From positions 3,658,001-3,722,000 of the forward strand of contig NZ_CP118574.1 in assembly GCF_028898845.1 (NCBI RefSeq): DNA of 64,000 nt, in the 5' to 3' direction. How positions within the stretch are numbered: the stretch's first letter is position 1; every line of letters starts with the position of its first letter. Origin of the DNA: Streptomyces sp. WZ-12 (GTDB taxonomy: Bacteria; Actinomycetota; Actinomycetes; Streptomycetales; Streptomycetaceae). Both the position numbers and the translations under genes were made by a program. Of this stretch, positions 15,068 through 25,073 are shown piece by piece. Under the pieces are notes generated by a model. That model saw only the letters and a program-made list of their open reading frames with translations. It searched no databases and was not told where the DNA came from.

Positions 15068-15583
15068 CTACGCGGCCGGCGCGGGGTGACGCAGGGCGGC
15101 GACCGCGCGGGCGGCGATCTCCTCCGGGGTGCCGGAGACGTCGACGGCCACGCCCGCCTCGTCCGGTCCGAGCGGTTCGAGCGTGGCGAACTGCGAGTCC
15201 AGCAGGGCGGTGGGCATGAAGTGCCCCTTGCGTTCGGTCATCCGCGCCTCGATCAGCGCGCGGTCGCCGGCGAGGTGGAGGAAGACCACGCCCGGGGCGG
15301 CGGCCCGCAGCCGGTCGCGGTAGGAGCGCTTGAGCGCCGAGCAACTGACCACTCCGCCGCGGCCGGCCCGCCCGTGCGCCCAGGCGCCGATGGCGTCGAG
15401 CCAGGGGCCGCGGTCGGCGTCGTCCAGCGGGGTGCCGGCCGACATCTTGGCGATGTTGGCCGGCGGGTGGAAGTCGTCGCCCTCGGCGTACGGAACCTCC
15501 AGGGCGTCGGCCACCAACGGACCGATCGTCGTCTTGCCGGTCCCGGCCACACCCATCACGACGATGACGTCGGCGCTGCCCAT
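15068..15583 (-). CDS. gntK: Gluconokinase
   Basis: 171 residues, the usual length. VVMGVAGTGKTTIGPLVA at about 7-24 contains the Walker A loop (GVAGTGKTT). EGDDFHPPANIAKMSAGTPL, about 40-59, is the gluconate-binding signature. SCSALKRSYRDRL and ERKGHFMPTALLDSQ are conserved in GntK. It phosphorylates gluconate to 6-phosphogluconate for the pentose phosphate route. The ATG after GAGGT was preferred over longer in-frame starts. It heads a leftward gluconate transcript and is divergent from the GntR gene. Confidence 0.95.
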   Translation of the reverse strand: MGSADVIVVMGVAGTGKTTIGPLVADALEVPYAEGDDFHPPANIAKMSAGTPLDDADRGPWLDAIGAWAHGRAGRGGVVSCSALKRSYRDRLRAAAPGVVFLHLAGDRALIEARMTERKGHFMPTALLDSQFATLEPLGPDEAGVAVDVSGTPEEIAARAVAALRHPAPAA

Positions 15584-15719
15584 CCCGAATACCTCGATAC
15601 CTCGTATGCAGGACTTACATGCCAAACCGCCGTTACCGGCGTTTTCGGTATGACGCTGTCCTCTTCGACCTCGTGCGCCCCCACTGAAACCCATTAGGTA
15701 CGACGTATTCAAGCCCCTG

Positions 15720-15733
15720 TGACGCAAACGTCA
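15720..15733. promoter_or_regulatory. Inverted repeat in the gntK/GntR divergent promoter
   Basis: TGACG-CAAA-CGTCA is a perfect inverted repeat, 40 bases before the GntR start. It is a plausible operator for the gluconate repressor. The gap also holds two ATACCTCG repeats near the gntK start (15589-15606). Confidence 0.5.
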
Positions 15734-15772
15734 TACTTAATTGGCCGAGAAGCGAGATCGTAGGCTTGCCCC

Positions 15773-16483
15773 ATGGAAGAGACCGGGAACGGGGAGAAGG
15801 GGCTGCACGCCCGCGTGCTGGAGTCCCTGGGGCCCGCGATCACCGCGGGCGACCACCCTCCGGGCACCGTTCTGCGCACCGACGAGCTCGCCGAACGGTT
15901 CGACGTCTCGCGCACGGTGATCCGCGAGGCCGTCCGGGTCCTGGAGTCGATGCGCCTGGTCGTCTCGCGGCGCCGGGTGGGCGTGACCGTCCGCCCGACC
16001 GAGGAGTGGAACGTCTACGACCCGCGGGTGATCGGCTGGCGACTGGCCGGCCGGGACCGCCCCCGGCAGCTCCGCTCGCTGACCGTGCTGCGCTCGGCCG
16101 TCGAACCGGTGGCGGCCGGCCTCGCCGCCGCGCACGCCACCCCCGCCCAGTGCGCCGAACTCACCGAGCACGCCATGGGGATGGTGGCCACCTCACGCGG
16201 CCAGCAGCTCGACGCCTACCTCGTCCACGACATGGCCTTCCACCGGGTGGTGCTGAGCGCCTCCGGCAACGAGATGTTCGCCCGGCTCGCCGACGTGGTC
16301 GCCGCCGTCCTGACCGGCCGCACCCACCACCATGTGATGTTCACCGACCCCGACCCGGCCGCGGTCACCCTGCACGTGCAGGTCGCCGAGGCGATCCGCA
16401 CCGGGGACGCGGCCCGCGCGGAGGCCCTCACCCGGGAGATCACCACCGGCGCGATGGCCGAACTGGACGTGCTGGCACCGTAG
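15773..16483 (+). CDS. GntR family regulator, FadR subfamily (FCD domain), gluconate regulator
   Basis: 236 residues. The N-terminal winged helix includes ELAERFDVSRTVIREAVRVL at about 38-57, and VVSRRRVGVTVRP is the wing. The C-terminal FCD domain shows its metal-binding pattern: the Asp/His face in DAYLVHDMAFHRVVLSASG and later HVQVAEAIRTGDAARAEALT. It is divergent from gluconokinase and permease genes, as in classical GntR systems, and so probably represses them until gluconate or 6-phosphogluconate binds. The ligand is inferred from context. Confidence 0.9.
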   Translation: MEETGNGEKGLHARVLESLGPAITAGDHPPGTVLRTDELAERFDVSRTVIREAVRVLESMRLVVSRRRVGVTVRPTEEWNVYDPRVIGWRLAGRDRPRQLRSLTVLRSAVEPVAAGLAAAHATPAQCAELTEHAMGMVATSRGQQLDAYLVHDMAFHRVVLSASGNEMFARLADVVAAVLTGRTHHHVMFTDPDPAAVTLHVQVAEAIRTGDAARAEALTREITTGAMAELDVLAP

Positions 16484-16525
16484 TTCGGCGCCGGTACCAC
16501 CGCGCCCCGAGCCGGCCGCACGGCG

Positions 16526-16738
16526 TCAGAACAGCGGCTGCTGCCCCGCCATCGGCGGCTCCTCCGGATCGAAGAGCATCGAAGCGGGAGCCATCATCGG
16601 CGCGGTCCGCCGCGACCCCGGGCAGGAGATCAGCTCGATCCCGGTCCGCCGCCCCGGGGGGTCGTGGCGGGCGTAGCGGCCGCCGACCACGGCGATCTCT
16701 CGGGTGCAGATGGGACAGTGGCGTCGGGGTGCGGACAT
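16526..16738 (-). CDS. Small zinc-ribbon-like protein
   Basis: 70 residues. RHCPICTREIAVVGGRYARH gives a CxxC knuckle and a later Cys (LISCPGSRR) may complete a metal site. The C-terminus is Met/Pro-rich (PMMAPASM ... PMAGQQPLF). It is convergent with the FCD regulator and 55 bases downstream of the mutase gene on the other side of a short gap. No function can be assigned. Confidence 0.6.
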   Translation of the reverse strand: MSAPRRHCPICTREIAVVGGRYARHDPPGRRTGIELISCPGSRRTAPMMAPASMLFDPEEPPMAGQQPLF

Positions 16739-16793
16739 GCCACCAGTCTGGCGGACGCCTCCGGTGCCCCGCACCCGGCACCCGTAACGGACC

Positions 16794-18374
<1,581 letters not shown>

Positions 18375-18474
18375 GTCCCCTACGCCTCCAAACGGATGAA
18401 CAGTACGGGTTCGCACCATATGGACAGCATGCCCGGAGGTTCGCCCCTGCGCACCGCTGGGAAGGGGGTGCGTC

Positions 18475-18858
18475 ATGCGGCGAAGCGGGAGACGAGGACC
18501 GGCGGTACTGCTGGCGCTGGCGGCACTGACCCTGGCGACGGCCTGTCACCCGGTGCGGGCCACGCCGCTCCTGGCGCCCGGCGCGCACGGCCCCGCCGTC
18601 CGCGACCTCCAGGCCCGCCTGGCCCAATTGCGCCTGCTCGACCACGCCCCCACGGGCCGCTACGCCACCGAAACGGCCACCGCACTCCGCGCGTTCCAAC
18701 AACAGGCCGGCCTACCCCCAACCGGTACCTACACCACCACGGACCGCACGGCCCTCAACTCCCGTACCCGCAAGCCAGAACACGACGAGCTCCACTACCA
18801 GGGAACGTTCAGGAATCGGACAGCCAAGCCGCCGCGAGGCCCAGGGAACCCGCCCTGA
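18475..18858 (+). CDS. Peptidoglycan-binding-domain lipoprotein
   Basis: 127 residues. A basic start and hydrophobic stretch end in TLATACHP, a plausible lipobox with Cys at about 23. Residues about 35-82 form a PG_binding_1 domain: [19 protein letters not shown], then [20 protein letters not shown] and [12 protein letters not shown]. Such domains fix proteins to the cell wall. There is no catalytic domain; the remaining 40 residues are polar and disordered. It may be a small anchor or accessory factor. No partner gene is adjacent on this strand. Confidence 0.75.
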   Translation: MRRSGRRGPAVLLALAALTLATACHPVRATPLLAPGAHGPAVRDLQARLAQLRLLDHAPTGRYATETATALRAFQQQAGLPPTGTYTTTDRTALNSRTRKPEHDELHYQGTFRNRTAKPPRGPGNPP

Positions 18859-19069
18859 CCGAAGCGGAAATGGGGCAGCCCCCACACACGCCCACCACAT
18901 CCGCGAAAGCGGCGCCGGTTCAGGCGCGAGAAACGGCGCGGGCAGGGCCGGGGGAACGTGCCCCGCCCGCGCCGGGTGCGCCATGCCGCAGGTACGGGGG
19001 GAACCCCGGCTCTGGCGCCGCCGATGACCAGTCGGCTCATTTCTTACTGCGTCACCACGTCAAAAAACG

Positions 19070-20143
19070 TCACACCTGACCGGTGGGAAGGGTTCCGCTA
19101 GGCGCCTGGGTGGCGGAGGAGGGGGCCGAGGACGGGGTCGGCGCGGGGGTGGTGGTGCCGGGTTCGGGGCTTACGGAGGGGGACGCGGCGGGGGGAGAGT
19201 CGCCCTCCTCGTCGCCGTCGCCGCCGCCACCGTGGTGGCCACCGCCGCCGTTGCCGCCGTTCTCGCCCTGGCCGTCGCCGCCCTTGGCGCCGCCCGCGCC
19301 ATCGTTGTCACCCGAGCCGCCGCCGGGAGCGCCGAGTTGGGAGAGGTACTGCCGGCAGAAGGCGTGCACCCGGTCCGGGCCGCCGGCCTTGGCTTCGAGG
19401 CGCCGCAGCGCGTCGCGGTCCAGGTCGCCCCGCTTGCCGGATTCGTAGTTCTTGCAGACGGCGAGCAGCAGCTTCTTCTTGCCACCGCCGCCGTCGTCCG
19501 GCAGCGGTGCGACGTCTTCGCCGGGGCTACTGGCGCTGGGCGACGGGGCGTCCGGCGTCCGGCCGGTGCCGTGACTGTCGCCGGGACTGGGGGTGGCGCC
19601 GGGTGTGGGGGTCCGTCCGCCGGGCGAGGTGCCCGGGGTCGGGTTGGTGTCGCCGGTGGTGGTGGCCGGCTCCTGGGTCTCGAAGGTGCTGGGCGTCTCG
19701 GCCGCCGAGACGCTGGCGCCGGGCTCGGGTTCGCTGCCGTGGAACGGGGTGGGCAGCACGCCGGTGCCGGCGGCGACCGCGATACCGCTGATCGCGCAGA
19801 CCGCGAGGGCGACGGCGAAGCCGTGTCTGAACGGGCGGGCGAGGCCGATGCGTTCGGTGAGGCGATTGCCGCGGGCGGCGCGCACGGTGGGCAGCGTCGC
19901 GCCGCCGACGGGGTCGCGCGGGTGGGCGCCGGGGCCGTGGCCCGCCCGGCGGAAGGCGGCCAGCGCGGCCTCCTCGCCGGGCAGTGCGGCGCTCCCGGGC
20001 CGTCCGGAGCCGGCCGCCGCGGCGGCCTTCAGCAGTTGTTCGAGTTCGCGTGCGCCGTCGCCGACCTGGGAACCGACCGGCTCGCCGCGCAGCAGTCGCT
20101 CCGCGGCGTCCTTGTCGAGCCAGCTGTACCGGTCGTCGGCCAT
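19070..20143 (-). CDS. Single-pass membrane protein coupled to a sigma factor gene
   Basis: 357 residues. An N-terminal cytosolic region of about 105 residues (MADDRYSWLDKDAAERLL) precedes one membrane helix at about 107-130 (FAVALAVCAISGIAVAAG). The outside part has a Pro/Thr/Ser-rich linker, a small conserved segment (AVCKNYESGKRGDLDRD ... VHAFCRQYLSQL) with two Cys, then a Gly/His/Asp low-complexity run and a Ser/Pro tail. Its ATG overlaps the sigma factor TGA (TGATG), so the two are made together. That arrangement and topology suggest an anti-sigma role, but I see no ZAS zinc motif, so this is only inference. Confidence 0.75.
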   Translation of the reverse strand: MADDRYSWLDKDAAERLLRGEPVGSQVGDGARELEQLLKAAAAAGSGRPGSAALPGEEAALAAFRRAGHGPGAHPRDPVGGATLPTVRAARGNRLTERIGLARPFRHGFAVALAVCAISGIAVAAGTGVLPTPFHGSEPEPGASVSAAETPSTFETQEPATTTGDTNPTPGTSPGGRTPTPGATPSPGDSHGTGRTPDAPSPSASSPGEDVAPLPDDGGGGKKKLLLAVCKNYESGKRGDLDRDALRRLEAKAGGPDRVHAFCRQYLSQLGAPGGGSGDNDGAGGAKGGDGQGENGGNGGGGHHGGGGDGDEEGDSPPAASPSVSPEPGTTTPAPTPSSAPSSATQAPSGTLPTGQV

Positions 20144-20877
20144 CACATGTCCTTCTGCGTTCGCGCGGCCGTTTCCGTCACACCTGGAACGTACGAATCC
20201 GGCGCACCGTCACGGTGTCTTCGGTCCTGTACGGGCAGCTCGCCCACCGTCCCGCTCCCCCCGCCCGAACCGGCGGACGCCCCCTGGGGCTCCCCGTCGC
20301 CGTCGTCCCCGCCGTCCTCCCCGAGCAGTTCGGCCAGCTTCTTCAGTCCGCGGTGGGCGGCGGTGCGCACCGCGCCCGGCCGCTTGCCGAGCACCTGCGC
20401 CGCGCTCTTGGCGTCCAGCCCGACCACCACCCGCAGCGTCACGGCCTCGGCCTGGTCCTGCGGCAGCCGGCCTATGAGTCGGAAGGTGCGGCCGGTGCCC
20501 AGCGCCTCCAGCGCCTCGCCGGCGGTGTCGGACGCGGCCGGAGTATCGGCGAGTTCGCTCTCGTCGCCGCCGACGGCCGGGCGTCGGCCGCGCATCCGTA
20601 TGTGGTCCAGTGCCCGGTTACGGGCGATCCGCGCGGTCCAGCCCCGGAAGCGGTCCGCGTCGCCCTCGAAGCGGGCCAGGTCCCGGGTGATCTGGAGCCA
20701 CGCCTCGGACGCCACGTCCTCGGCGTCGCCCTCGCCCACCAGGGTCCGGACGTAGCCGAGAAGCCGGGGGTGTATCGCGCGGTAGACGAGCCGGAACCCG
20801 GTCTCGTCACCGTCCTGCGCCGCCTGCACGGCAACCGTCAGCCGTCCGTCGTCCGGCTGAATGTCGTCCCCTCGCAC
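20143..20877 (-). CDS. ECF-type RNA polymerase sigma factor
   Basis: 244 residues from a GTG (MRGDDIQPDDGRLTVAVQAA). Region 2 is clear: FRLVYRAIHPRLLGYVRTLV, GEGDAEDVASEAWLQI and WTARIARNRALDHIR. Region 4 follows: LPQDQAEAVTLRVVVGLDAK and GKRPGAVRTAAHRGLKKL. A 40-residue Gly/Ser-rich acidic tail extends past region 4. The upstream frame is open for another 70 codons, but their composition is not protein-like. It is coupled to the downstream membrane protein, a probable regulator of its activity. Its 499-base upstream region also contains the terminators of the hexosaminidase gene. Confidence 0.92.
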   Translation of the reverse strand: MRGDDIQPDDGRLTVAVQAAQDGDETGFRLVYRAIHPRLLGYVRTLVGEGDAEDVASEAWLQITRDLARFEGDADRFRGWTARIARNRALDHIRMRGRRPAVGGDESELADTPAASDTAGEALEALGTGRTFRLIGRLPQDQAEAVTLRVVVGLDAKSAAQVLGKRPGAVRTAAHRGLKKLAELLGEDGGDDGDGEPQGASAGSGGGSGTVGELPVQDRRHRDGAPDSYVPGVTETAARTQKDM

Positions 20878-21278
20878 GGGTCCATCCTGTCGCACGCTGA
20901 ATGCCCGCCGCCCGGTCCTTGCCGCTATGCGTTTGCTGTGAGTCGGTCGCCCGGTCCGCCGGGGCCGTCGCGCGCCCGGTCGGTCCGGCCGCGGCCGCCC
21001 CCCGTCGGGCCGTTCCTGCTGACCGTAACGGGTCAGACCCCGTGTCCGGCACCCGGGCCACTTCTTGCGGCGGACGCCACACCGCCGCGGCACGCGCCGG
21101 TCGCCCCCAACTCCCGGGAAACGAACCGCTCTTCACCCCCCGGACCGGCGGTACCCACGCGCCCACCGGCGCGTTCGGGCACGTTACGGGCCCCTCCCGC
21201 CCCGCGTCCAGACCACTGGCCGTGCCCCGGCCCGTACCGCGTGTGACGCTTTTCGGCCCGATGGCGCTGTATCGATTA

Positions 21279-21297
21279 GGGGCCCGTCGCGGGCCCC
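21279..21297. terminator. Second hairpin downstream of the hexosaminidase gene
   Basis: GGGGCCC pairs perfectly with GGGCCCC around GTCGC. It follows the stronger hairpin at 21306-21349 in the direction of transcription. Confidence 0.55.
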
Positions 21298-21305
21298 GCA
21301 CGAGC

Positions 21306-21349
21306 GACGGCCGGGGCCTCTCCTGTGGGGGGTGGCGGCCCCGGCCGTC
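21306..21349. terminator. Terminator of the hexosaminidase gene
   Basis: GACGGCCGGGGCC pairs perfectly with GGCCCCGGCCGTC (13 pairs, 18-base loop), starting 28 bases after the stop codon. Confidence 0.75.
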
Positions 21350-21376
21350 TTCGTCAGTCCCTCTCCGCCCGGCCGT

Positions 21377-23086
21377 TCAGAGCCGGTTCGCCAGCGCCTT
21401 GAAGTCCGGCCAGGACTGCGCGGGGGTCCGCGGGTCCCAGGTCTTCTGCGCCAGCGCAGCGAGCGGCAGCTTGATCCCGGCCGCGATCTGCTGCGCGGTC
21501 TGCGCCTGCGCGTGGTCGCACCAGATCGCGAACCGTCCGCCGGGGATCCGGTCGGCCCCGGTCTGGGACTCCGGTACGGAGACCGGCGAGGTGTGCCGCA
21601 GTACGCGCGGGGTCCAGCTCTTGTAGATCCGCTCGCCGGTCGGGTAGGTGAAGCCGTTGGGCTCGCCGAGCACGTAATAGAGGAACTCGTCGTTGAGGTT
21701 GAGCACCGTGCGGCCCTCGCGGAGGTAGCTCTCCGGTTCGCGGGCGCCGATCTCCTTGCCGGTCCAGTAGGCGACCGTGCGGTTCTTGTCGGCGGCCACC
21801 TTGCCGCCCGCGAAGAAGCCGTCGTTCCACGCCTCGATCCGGTTCTTGCCGGCGGCCTCGACGGTCTTCTGCCGGTCGTTCAGCCAGCCGGTGGCCAGGT
21901 CCTTGATGGTGGCGCCGGAGCCGTACTTGTCCCGGGCGGCCTTGGCGAGCTGCGGGTAGGACGCCTCGGGGTTCGAGGCCATCAGCGCCTGGTACTCGTC
22001 GCCGCCCAGGTGCCAGTAGGGGCCGGTGAAGAGCTGCCCGAACTCCTTCAGCAACGAGTCGATGAGCTCGCCGGCCTGGGGCTTGGAGATGTCGATGGCG
22101 CCGCGGAGCACCTTGCCGGAGGCGTTGCGCAGTTGGAGGTCGGGGTAGTGGTCGAGCACGGCGCCGAGGTGGCCGGGCGAGTCGATCTCCGGGATGAGCG
22201 CGACGTGCAGGCTCTGCCCGACCTTGATCAGGTGGCGGACCTGATCCTTGGTCAGGTGGTCGGCGGAGACGATCTGGGGGTGGCCCTCGCTCTGGATGCG
22301 GAAGCCCTGGTCGTCGGAGAAGTGCAGCTGGAGCTGGTTGAGCTTGAGGTCGGCGAGCTGCCGGATGCGGGCCTCGATCCAGTCCGCGGTGAACGGCTTG
22401 CGGGCGTTGTCGAGCATCATGCCGCGCTGCGGCCGGTCCGGGCGGTCCTCGATGGTGCCCTCGGGGAGGCCGCCGGCGGTGCGGACGGCCTGCTTGACGG
22501 TGCGGGTGCCGTTGAAGACGCCGGTGTCGGTGGGGGCGGTGAGGGTGAGCCGGGCGTCCCGGGCGGTGAGGGTGTAGGACTCGTCGGCGGCGCTGCCGAC
22601 CGGGGCGTTGTTGGCGCGCGCGCCGCGGGCCCCTCCGCTGAGCTTCACCTCGATGTCACCGGGGCGGACGTCCTGTTTGCCCCACACCACGGCCAGCCCG
22701 CCGAGATCCTTGGCCATGAGTTGCGCCTCATCGGCGACGGTGCTCTTCTCCCCGGCCGGTACCACGATCCGGGCGCCCTTGGTCGGTCGCCAGCCGTTTC
22801 CGTCGGCCGGACGGAACTCCCGTACGGCCGGGACGATGTGCGGCGGGCCGGTCACCTTGGCCCAGCTCGGGATGGGCGCGGCGGGGCTGGAGGAGCTGGG
22901 GGCGGCGCCCGGGGTCTGGGAGTTGGCCCCTTGGGAACAGCCGCCGAGCACCAGCGCGCCGGCCAGCACCGGGGCGGTCAACAGCATGCGGCGGGCCCCC
23001 GGTCCGACGGCCGGCCGGGCCGGGAGCGGGGGCTGTGGGGAGGCCGAGGGCCACGGGGAACGCGGCGGCCGCATCGGGTTCGACAT
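21377..23086 (-). CDS. Beta-N-acetylhexosaminidase, GH20, lipoprotein
   Basis: 569 residues. Hydrophobic MLLTAPVLAGALVLGGCS ends in a lipobox with Cys50, so the enzyme is probably anchored outside the membrane after a long, Pro-rich leader. The GH20b domain spans about 85-210 and the catalytic barrel about 215-560. WHLGGDEYQ holds D363 and E364, the Asp-Glu pair of substrate-assisted catalysis; RGMMLDNARKPFT and LHFSDDQGFRI are conserved barrel strands. It removes terminal GlcNAc from chitin fragments or peptidoglycan-derived sugars. The ATG follows GAGGA. I saw no good DasR-type palindrome upstream. Confidence 0.92.
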   Translation of the reverse strand: MSNPMRPPRSPWPSASPQPPLPARPAVGPGARRMLLTAPVLAGALVLGGCSQGANSQTPGAAPSSSSPAAPIPSWAKVTGPPHIVPAVREFRPADGNGWRPTKGARIVVPAGEKSTVADEAQLMAKDLGGLAVVWGKQDVRPGDIEVKLSGGARGARANNAPVGSAADESYTLTARDARLTLTAPTDTGVFNGTRTVKQAVRTAGGLPEGTIEDRPDRPQRGMMLDNARKPFTADWIEARIRQLADLKLNQLQLHFSDDQGFRIQSEGHPQIVSADHLTKDQVRHLIKVGQSLHVALIPEIDSPGHLGAVLDHYPDLQLRNASGKVLRGAIDISKPQAGELIDSLLKEFGQLFTGPYWHLGGDEYQALMASNPEASYPQLAKAARDKYGSGATIKDLATGWLNDRQKTVEAAGKNRIEAWNDGFFAGGKVAADKNRTVAYWTGKEIGAREPESYLREGRTVLNLNDEFLYYVLGEPNGFTYPTGERIYKSWTPRVLRHTSPVSVPESQTGADRIPGGRFAIWCDHAQAQTAQQIAAGIKLPLAALAQKTWDPRTPAQSWPDFKALANRL

Positions 23087-23414
23087 CGTGCAATCCTCAC
23101 TTTTCGGGGCGAAGGCATTGCCTGGTGCGCGGAGCGAGGCGTCTACCGGGCACGCGAAAGCTCTCTCATCCGGGTGAAAATCGCGCATCCGTCGGACAGT
23201 GTTCGGCGGGCGTCGTTAGCGTGGCCTCGCCGTCGCTCACTCCCTTCCGGGGCGCGTGGACCGCCGGACGATCGCCGGGTGCCACCTCATGTGACGTATT
23301 CACCACACCCGCCTTCAGCTCCGTACGTATCAGACTTTTCATCCGTTTCGCCCCACCCACCACTGAGTTTCCGCCAGTCACCTCTCCCCCTCCCCTCCCT
23401 CCGAGGAGCCCCCG
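23087..23414. promoter_or_regulatory. Divergent region between the hexosaminidase and OHCU-like genes
   Basis: No gene is evident. A short inverted repeat, GTGA-CGTAT-TCAC at 23291-23303, lies mid-region and may be a regulatory site. GC drops near 23330-23350, consistent with promoter sequence. Confidence 0.35.
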
Positions 23415-23993
23415 CTGTCCGGTGACACTCCGGCCGCCCGTCCACTGACCCGGCCGCCCGCGCCCGCGCCGCGGCGCGACATACCTTGGCAGATCCACCC
23501 CACCCCGCCCGCGGCCACCGGCCTCGCCCGCTTCAACGCCCTCCCCCACTCCCGCGCCGTGGCAACCCTGTTGACCTGCTGCGGCTGCCTCCGCTGGGCC
23601 GAGCGGATCGCCGCCCACCGCCCCTACCCCGACGCCGAGTCACTGCTCGCCGCCGCCGACGAGGCCGGCTACGACCTCACCGCGACCGAGCAGATCCGGG
23701 CACTGACCCAGGAGCCGCCCGCCCCGCTCCCACCGGCCCGCCCCGGCCCCGGCGCGCTCGCCGCACACACCGCGCTGCGCGCCGCGCACGCCGCCTACGA
23801 GCGCCGCTTCCGGTACGCCTTCGTCATCTGCCTCGACGGCCACCGCGACGACGAGATGTTGGACCAGACCCTGCACGCCATCCGCACCCGGCTCGCCCAC
23901 GAACCGGACGAGGAGCGACCGGTCGCCGCGGACGCCCTACGGCGGCTGGCACGCGCCAGACTGGCCCAACTTGCGGCGTTTTGCCGGCAATAG
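23415..23993 (+). CDS. OHCU-decarboxylase-like protein, probably non-catalytic, with possible CTG start
   Basis: The fold resembles 2-oxo-4-hydroxy-4-carboxy-5-ureidoimidazoline decarboxylase: GLARFNALP is the usual N-terminus, then CCGCLRWAERIAAHRPY, and AHAAYERRFRYAFVICLDG matches the conserved helix and strand near the C-terminus. The AHPRIG-type His motif and the following Glu motif needed for catalysis are replaced by a Pro-rich linker (TQEPPAPLPPARPG). The first usual start codon in frame, GTG 23559, would remove the conserved N-terminus. An in-frame CTG at 23415 has GAGGAG six bases before it, and I chose it (192 residues). It precedes sdhC and has no uricase neighbours, so the role is unclear. 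Confidence 0.6.
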   Translation: MSGDTPAARPLTRPPAPAPRRDIPWQIHPTPPAATGLARFNALPHSRAVATLLTCCGCLRWAERIAAHRPYPDAESLLAAADEAGYDLTATEQIRALTQEPPAPLPPARPGPGALAAHTALRAAHAAYERRFRYAFVICLDGHRDDEMLDQTLHAIRTRLAHEPDEERPVAADALRRLARARLAQLAAFCRQ

Positions 23994-24007
23994 CCCCATT
24001 TCTTCTT

Positions 24008-24041
24008 GTGTGATAGCCCGTTGGTGCCTGTTTGATCACAC
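24008..24041. promoter_or_regulatory. Inverted repeat upstream of sdhC
   Basis: GTGTGAT and ATCACAC form 7-base arms separated by 20 bases in the sdh leader region, 133 bases before the sdhC start. This could be a regulator binding site or part of the promoter. Confidence 0.4.
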
Positions 24042-24173
24042 CTAAGGCCCCCCGCGCGAGGAACCGACAGGGCGTCGATACGATGACGAGCGGCCGGTGG
24101 ACCGTACCCGGCTGGGCCCGACCGACCAACGAAGCCGGCGCGGCCCTAGTCCCCGCTCCCGGAGGGTTCTTCC

Positions 24174-24554
24174 GTGCCGGCTGGAACGCTGTACCGCGGC
24201 CGGGAAGGCATGTGGTCCTGGGTGGCTCACCGAGTCACCGGCGTCCTCATCTTCTTCTTCCTGTTCGTACACGTCCTCGACACCGCTCTCGTCCGCGTCT
24301 CTCCTGACGCGTACGACAACGTCGTTGCGACCTACAAGACGCCGATCGTCAACGTGATGGAGTACGGCCTGGTGGCCGCCATCCTCTTCCACGCGCTCAA
24401 CGGCCTGCGGGTCATCGCGGTGGACTTCTGGTCCAAGGGCCCGAAGTACCAGAAGCAGATGCTGTGGACCGTTGTCGGTGTCTGGGTCGTGCTGATGGCC
24501 GGTGCCTTCTACCCCGTGCTCCAGCACACGCTGCGCACGCTGTTCGGGAGCTGA
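24174..24554 (+). CDS. sdhC: Succinate dehydrogenase cytochrome b556 subunit
   Basis: 126 residues from a GTG with GGAGGG upstream. GREGMWSWVAHRVTGVLIFF is the SdhC signature with the quinone-site Ser/Arg region. HVLDTALVR and LFHALNGLRVIAVDF hold conserved His residues; the second is the likely heme b ligand region. Three membrane helices are visible. It anchors the flavoprotein and iron-sulfur subunits to the membrane and passes electrons to menaquinone. First gene of sdhCDAB. Confidence 0.95.
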   Translation: MPAGTLYRGREGMWSWVAHRVTGVLIFFFLFVHVLDTALVRVSPDAYDNVVATYKTPIVNVMEYGLVAAILFHALNGLRVIAVDFWSKGPKYQKQMLWTVVGVWVVLMAGAFYPVLQHTLRTLFGS

Positions 24555-24562
24555 GGCGAGAG

Positions 24563-25042
24563 ATGTCTGCTGAATCCACCACCGCGGGTGCCACCGCCGC
24601 GGAGAACGTCGCGCTCTTCGACGCGGACAACCCGGCCCCGGTCATCGAGGCGCCCCGCAAGCGCACCGCGAAGTCGCCCAAGGCGACCCGCACCAACTTC
24701 GAGCTGTACGGCTGGCTGTTCATGCGGCTGTCCGGCATCGTCCTGGTCGTCCTGGTCCTGGGCCACCTGCTGATCCAGCTCGTGCTCGACGGTGGCGTCT
24801 CCAAGATCGGCTTCGCCTTCGTGGCCGGCCGTTGGGCCTCGCCGTTCTGGCAGGTCTGGGACCTGCTGATGCTGTGGCTGGCCATGTTGCACGGGGCCAA
24901 CGGCCTGCGCACCGTCATCAACGACTACGCGCAGCGGGACAACACCCGCTTCTGGCTGAAGATGCTGCTCTACACCGCCACGGTGTTCACCGTCCTTCTG
25001 GGCACGCTGGTGATCTTCACCTTCGACCCGAACATCCGCTAG
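24563..25042 (+). CDS. sdhD: Succinate dehydrogenase hydrophobic membrane anchor
   Basis: 159 residues starting eight bases after sdhC. An N-terminal polar tail of about 45 residues (rich in Ala, Lys, Thr) precedes three membrane helices: WLFMRLSGIVLVVLVLGHLL, PFWQVWDLLMLWLAMLHGAN and MLLYTATVFTVLLGTLVIF. GHLL and LHGANGLRTVINDY hold His residues suited to heme or quinone binding. It pairs with SdhC as the membrane anchor. The long tail is common in actinomycetes. Confidence 0.93.
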   Translation: MSAESTTAGATAAENVALFDADNPAPVIEAPRKRTAKSPKATRTNFELYGWLFMRLSGIVLVVLVLGHLLIQLVLDGGVSKIGFAFVAGRWASPFWQVWDLLMLWLAMLHGANGLRTVINDYAQRDNTRFWLKMLLYTATVFTVLLGTLVIFTFDPNIR

Positions 25043-25073
25043 GCCCCGGGCTGAGGGACTGAGGTAACGACCC

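Larger units (their letters stand above)
20878..21376. other. Intergenic region upstream of the sigma factor gene
   Basis: No credible gene is seen in these 499 bases. The right end carries two strong hairpins behind the hexosaminidase gene. The remainder should contain the sigma factor promoter, which may be autoregulated; no clear motif could be fixed by eye. Confidence 0.5.

Noticed and set aside
12064..15219. A 1051-codon open frame on the + strand spanning the GntR, Nudix, GntP and gluconokinase genes
   Set aside because: It is a high-GC antisense and out-of-frame artefact: its translation is Arg/Gly/Asp-rich with no domain, while the overlapping genes have complete families.
18859..19069. 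Possible small genes between the peptidoglycan-binding lipoprotein and the sigma-linked membrane protein
   Set aside because: Frames of 60-90 codons exist on both strands but none has a start signal or recognisable sequence.
23486..24013. A 175-codon + strand frame overlapping the OHCU-like gene
   Set aside because: It is Arg/Pro-dominated, typical of a shifted frame in high-GC DNA; the other frame shows family motifs.
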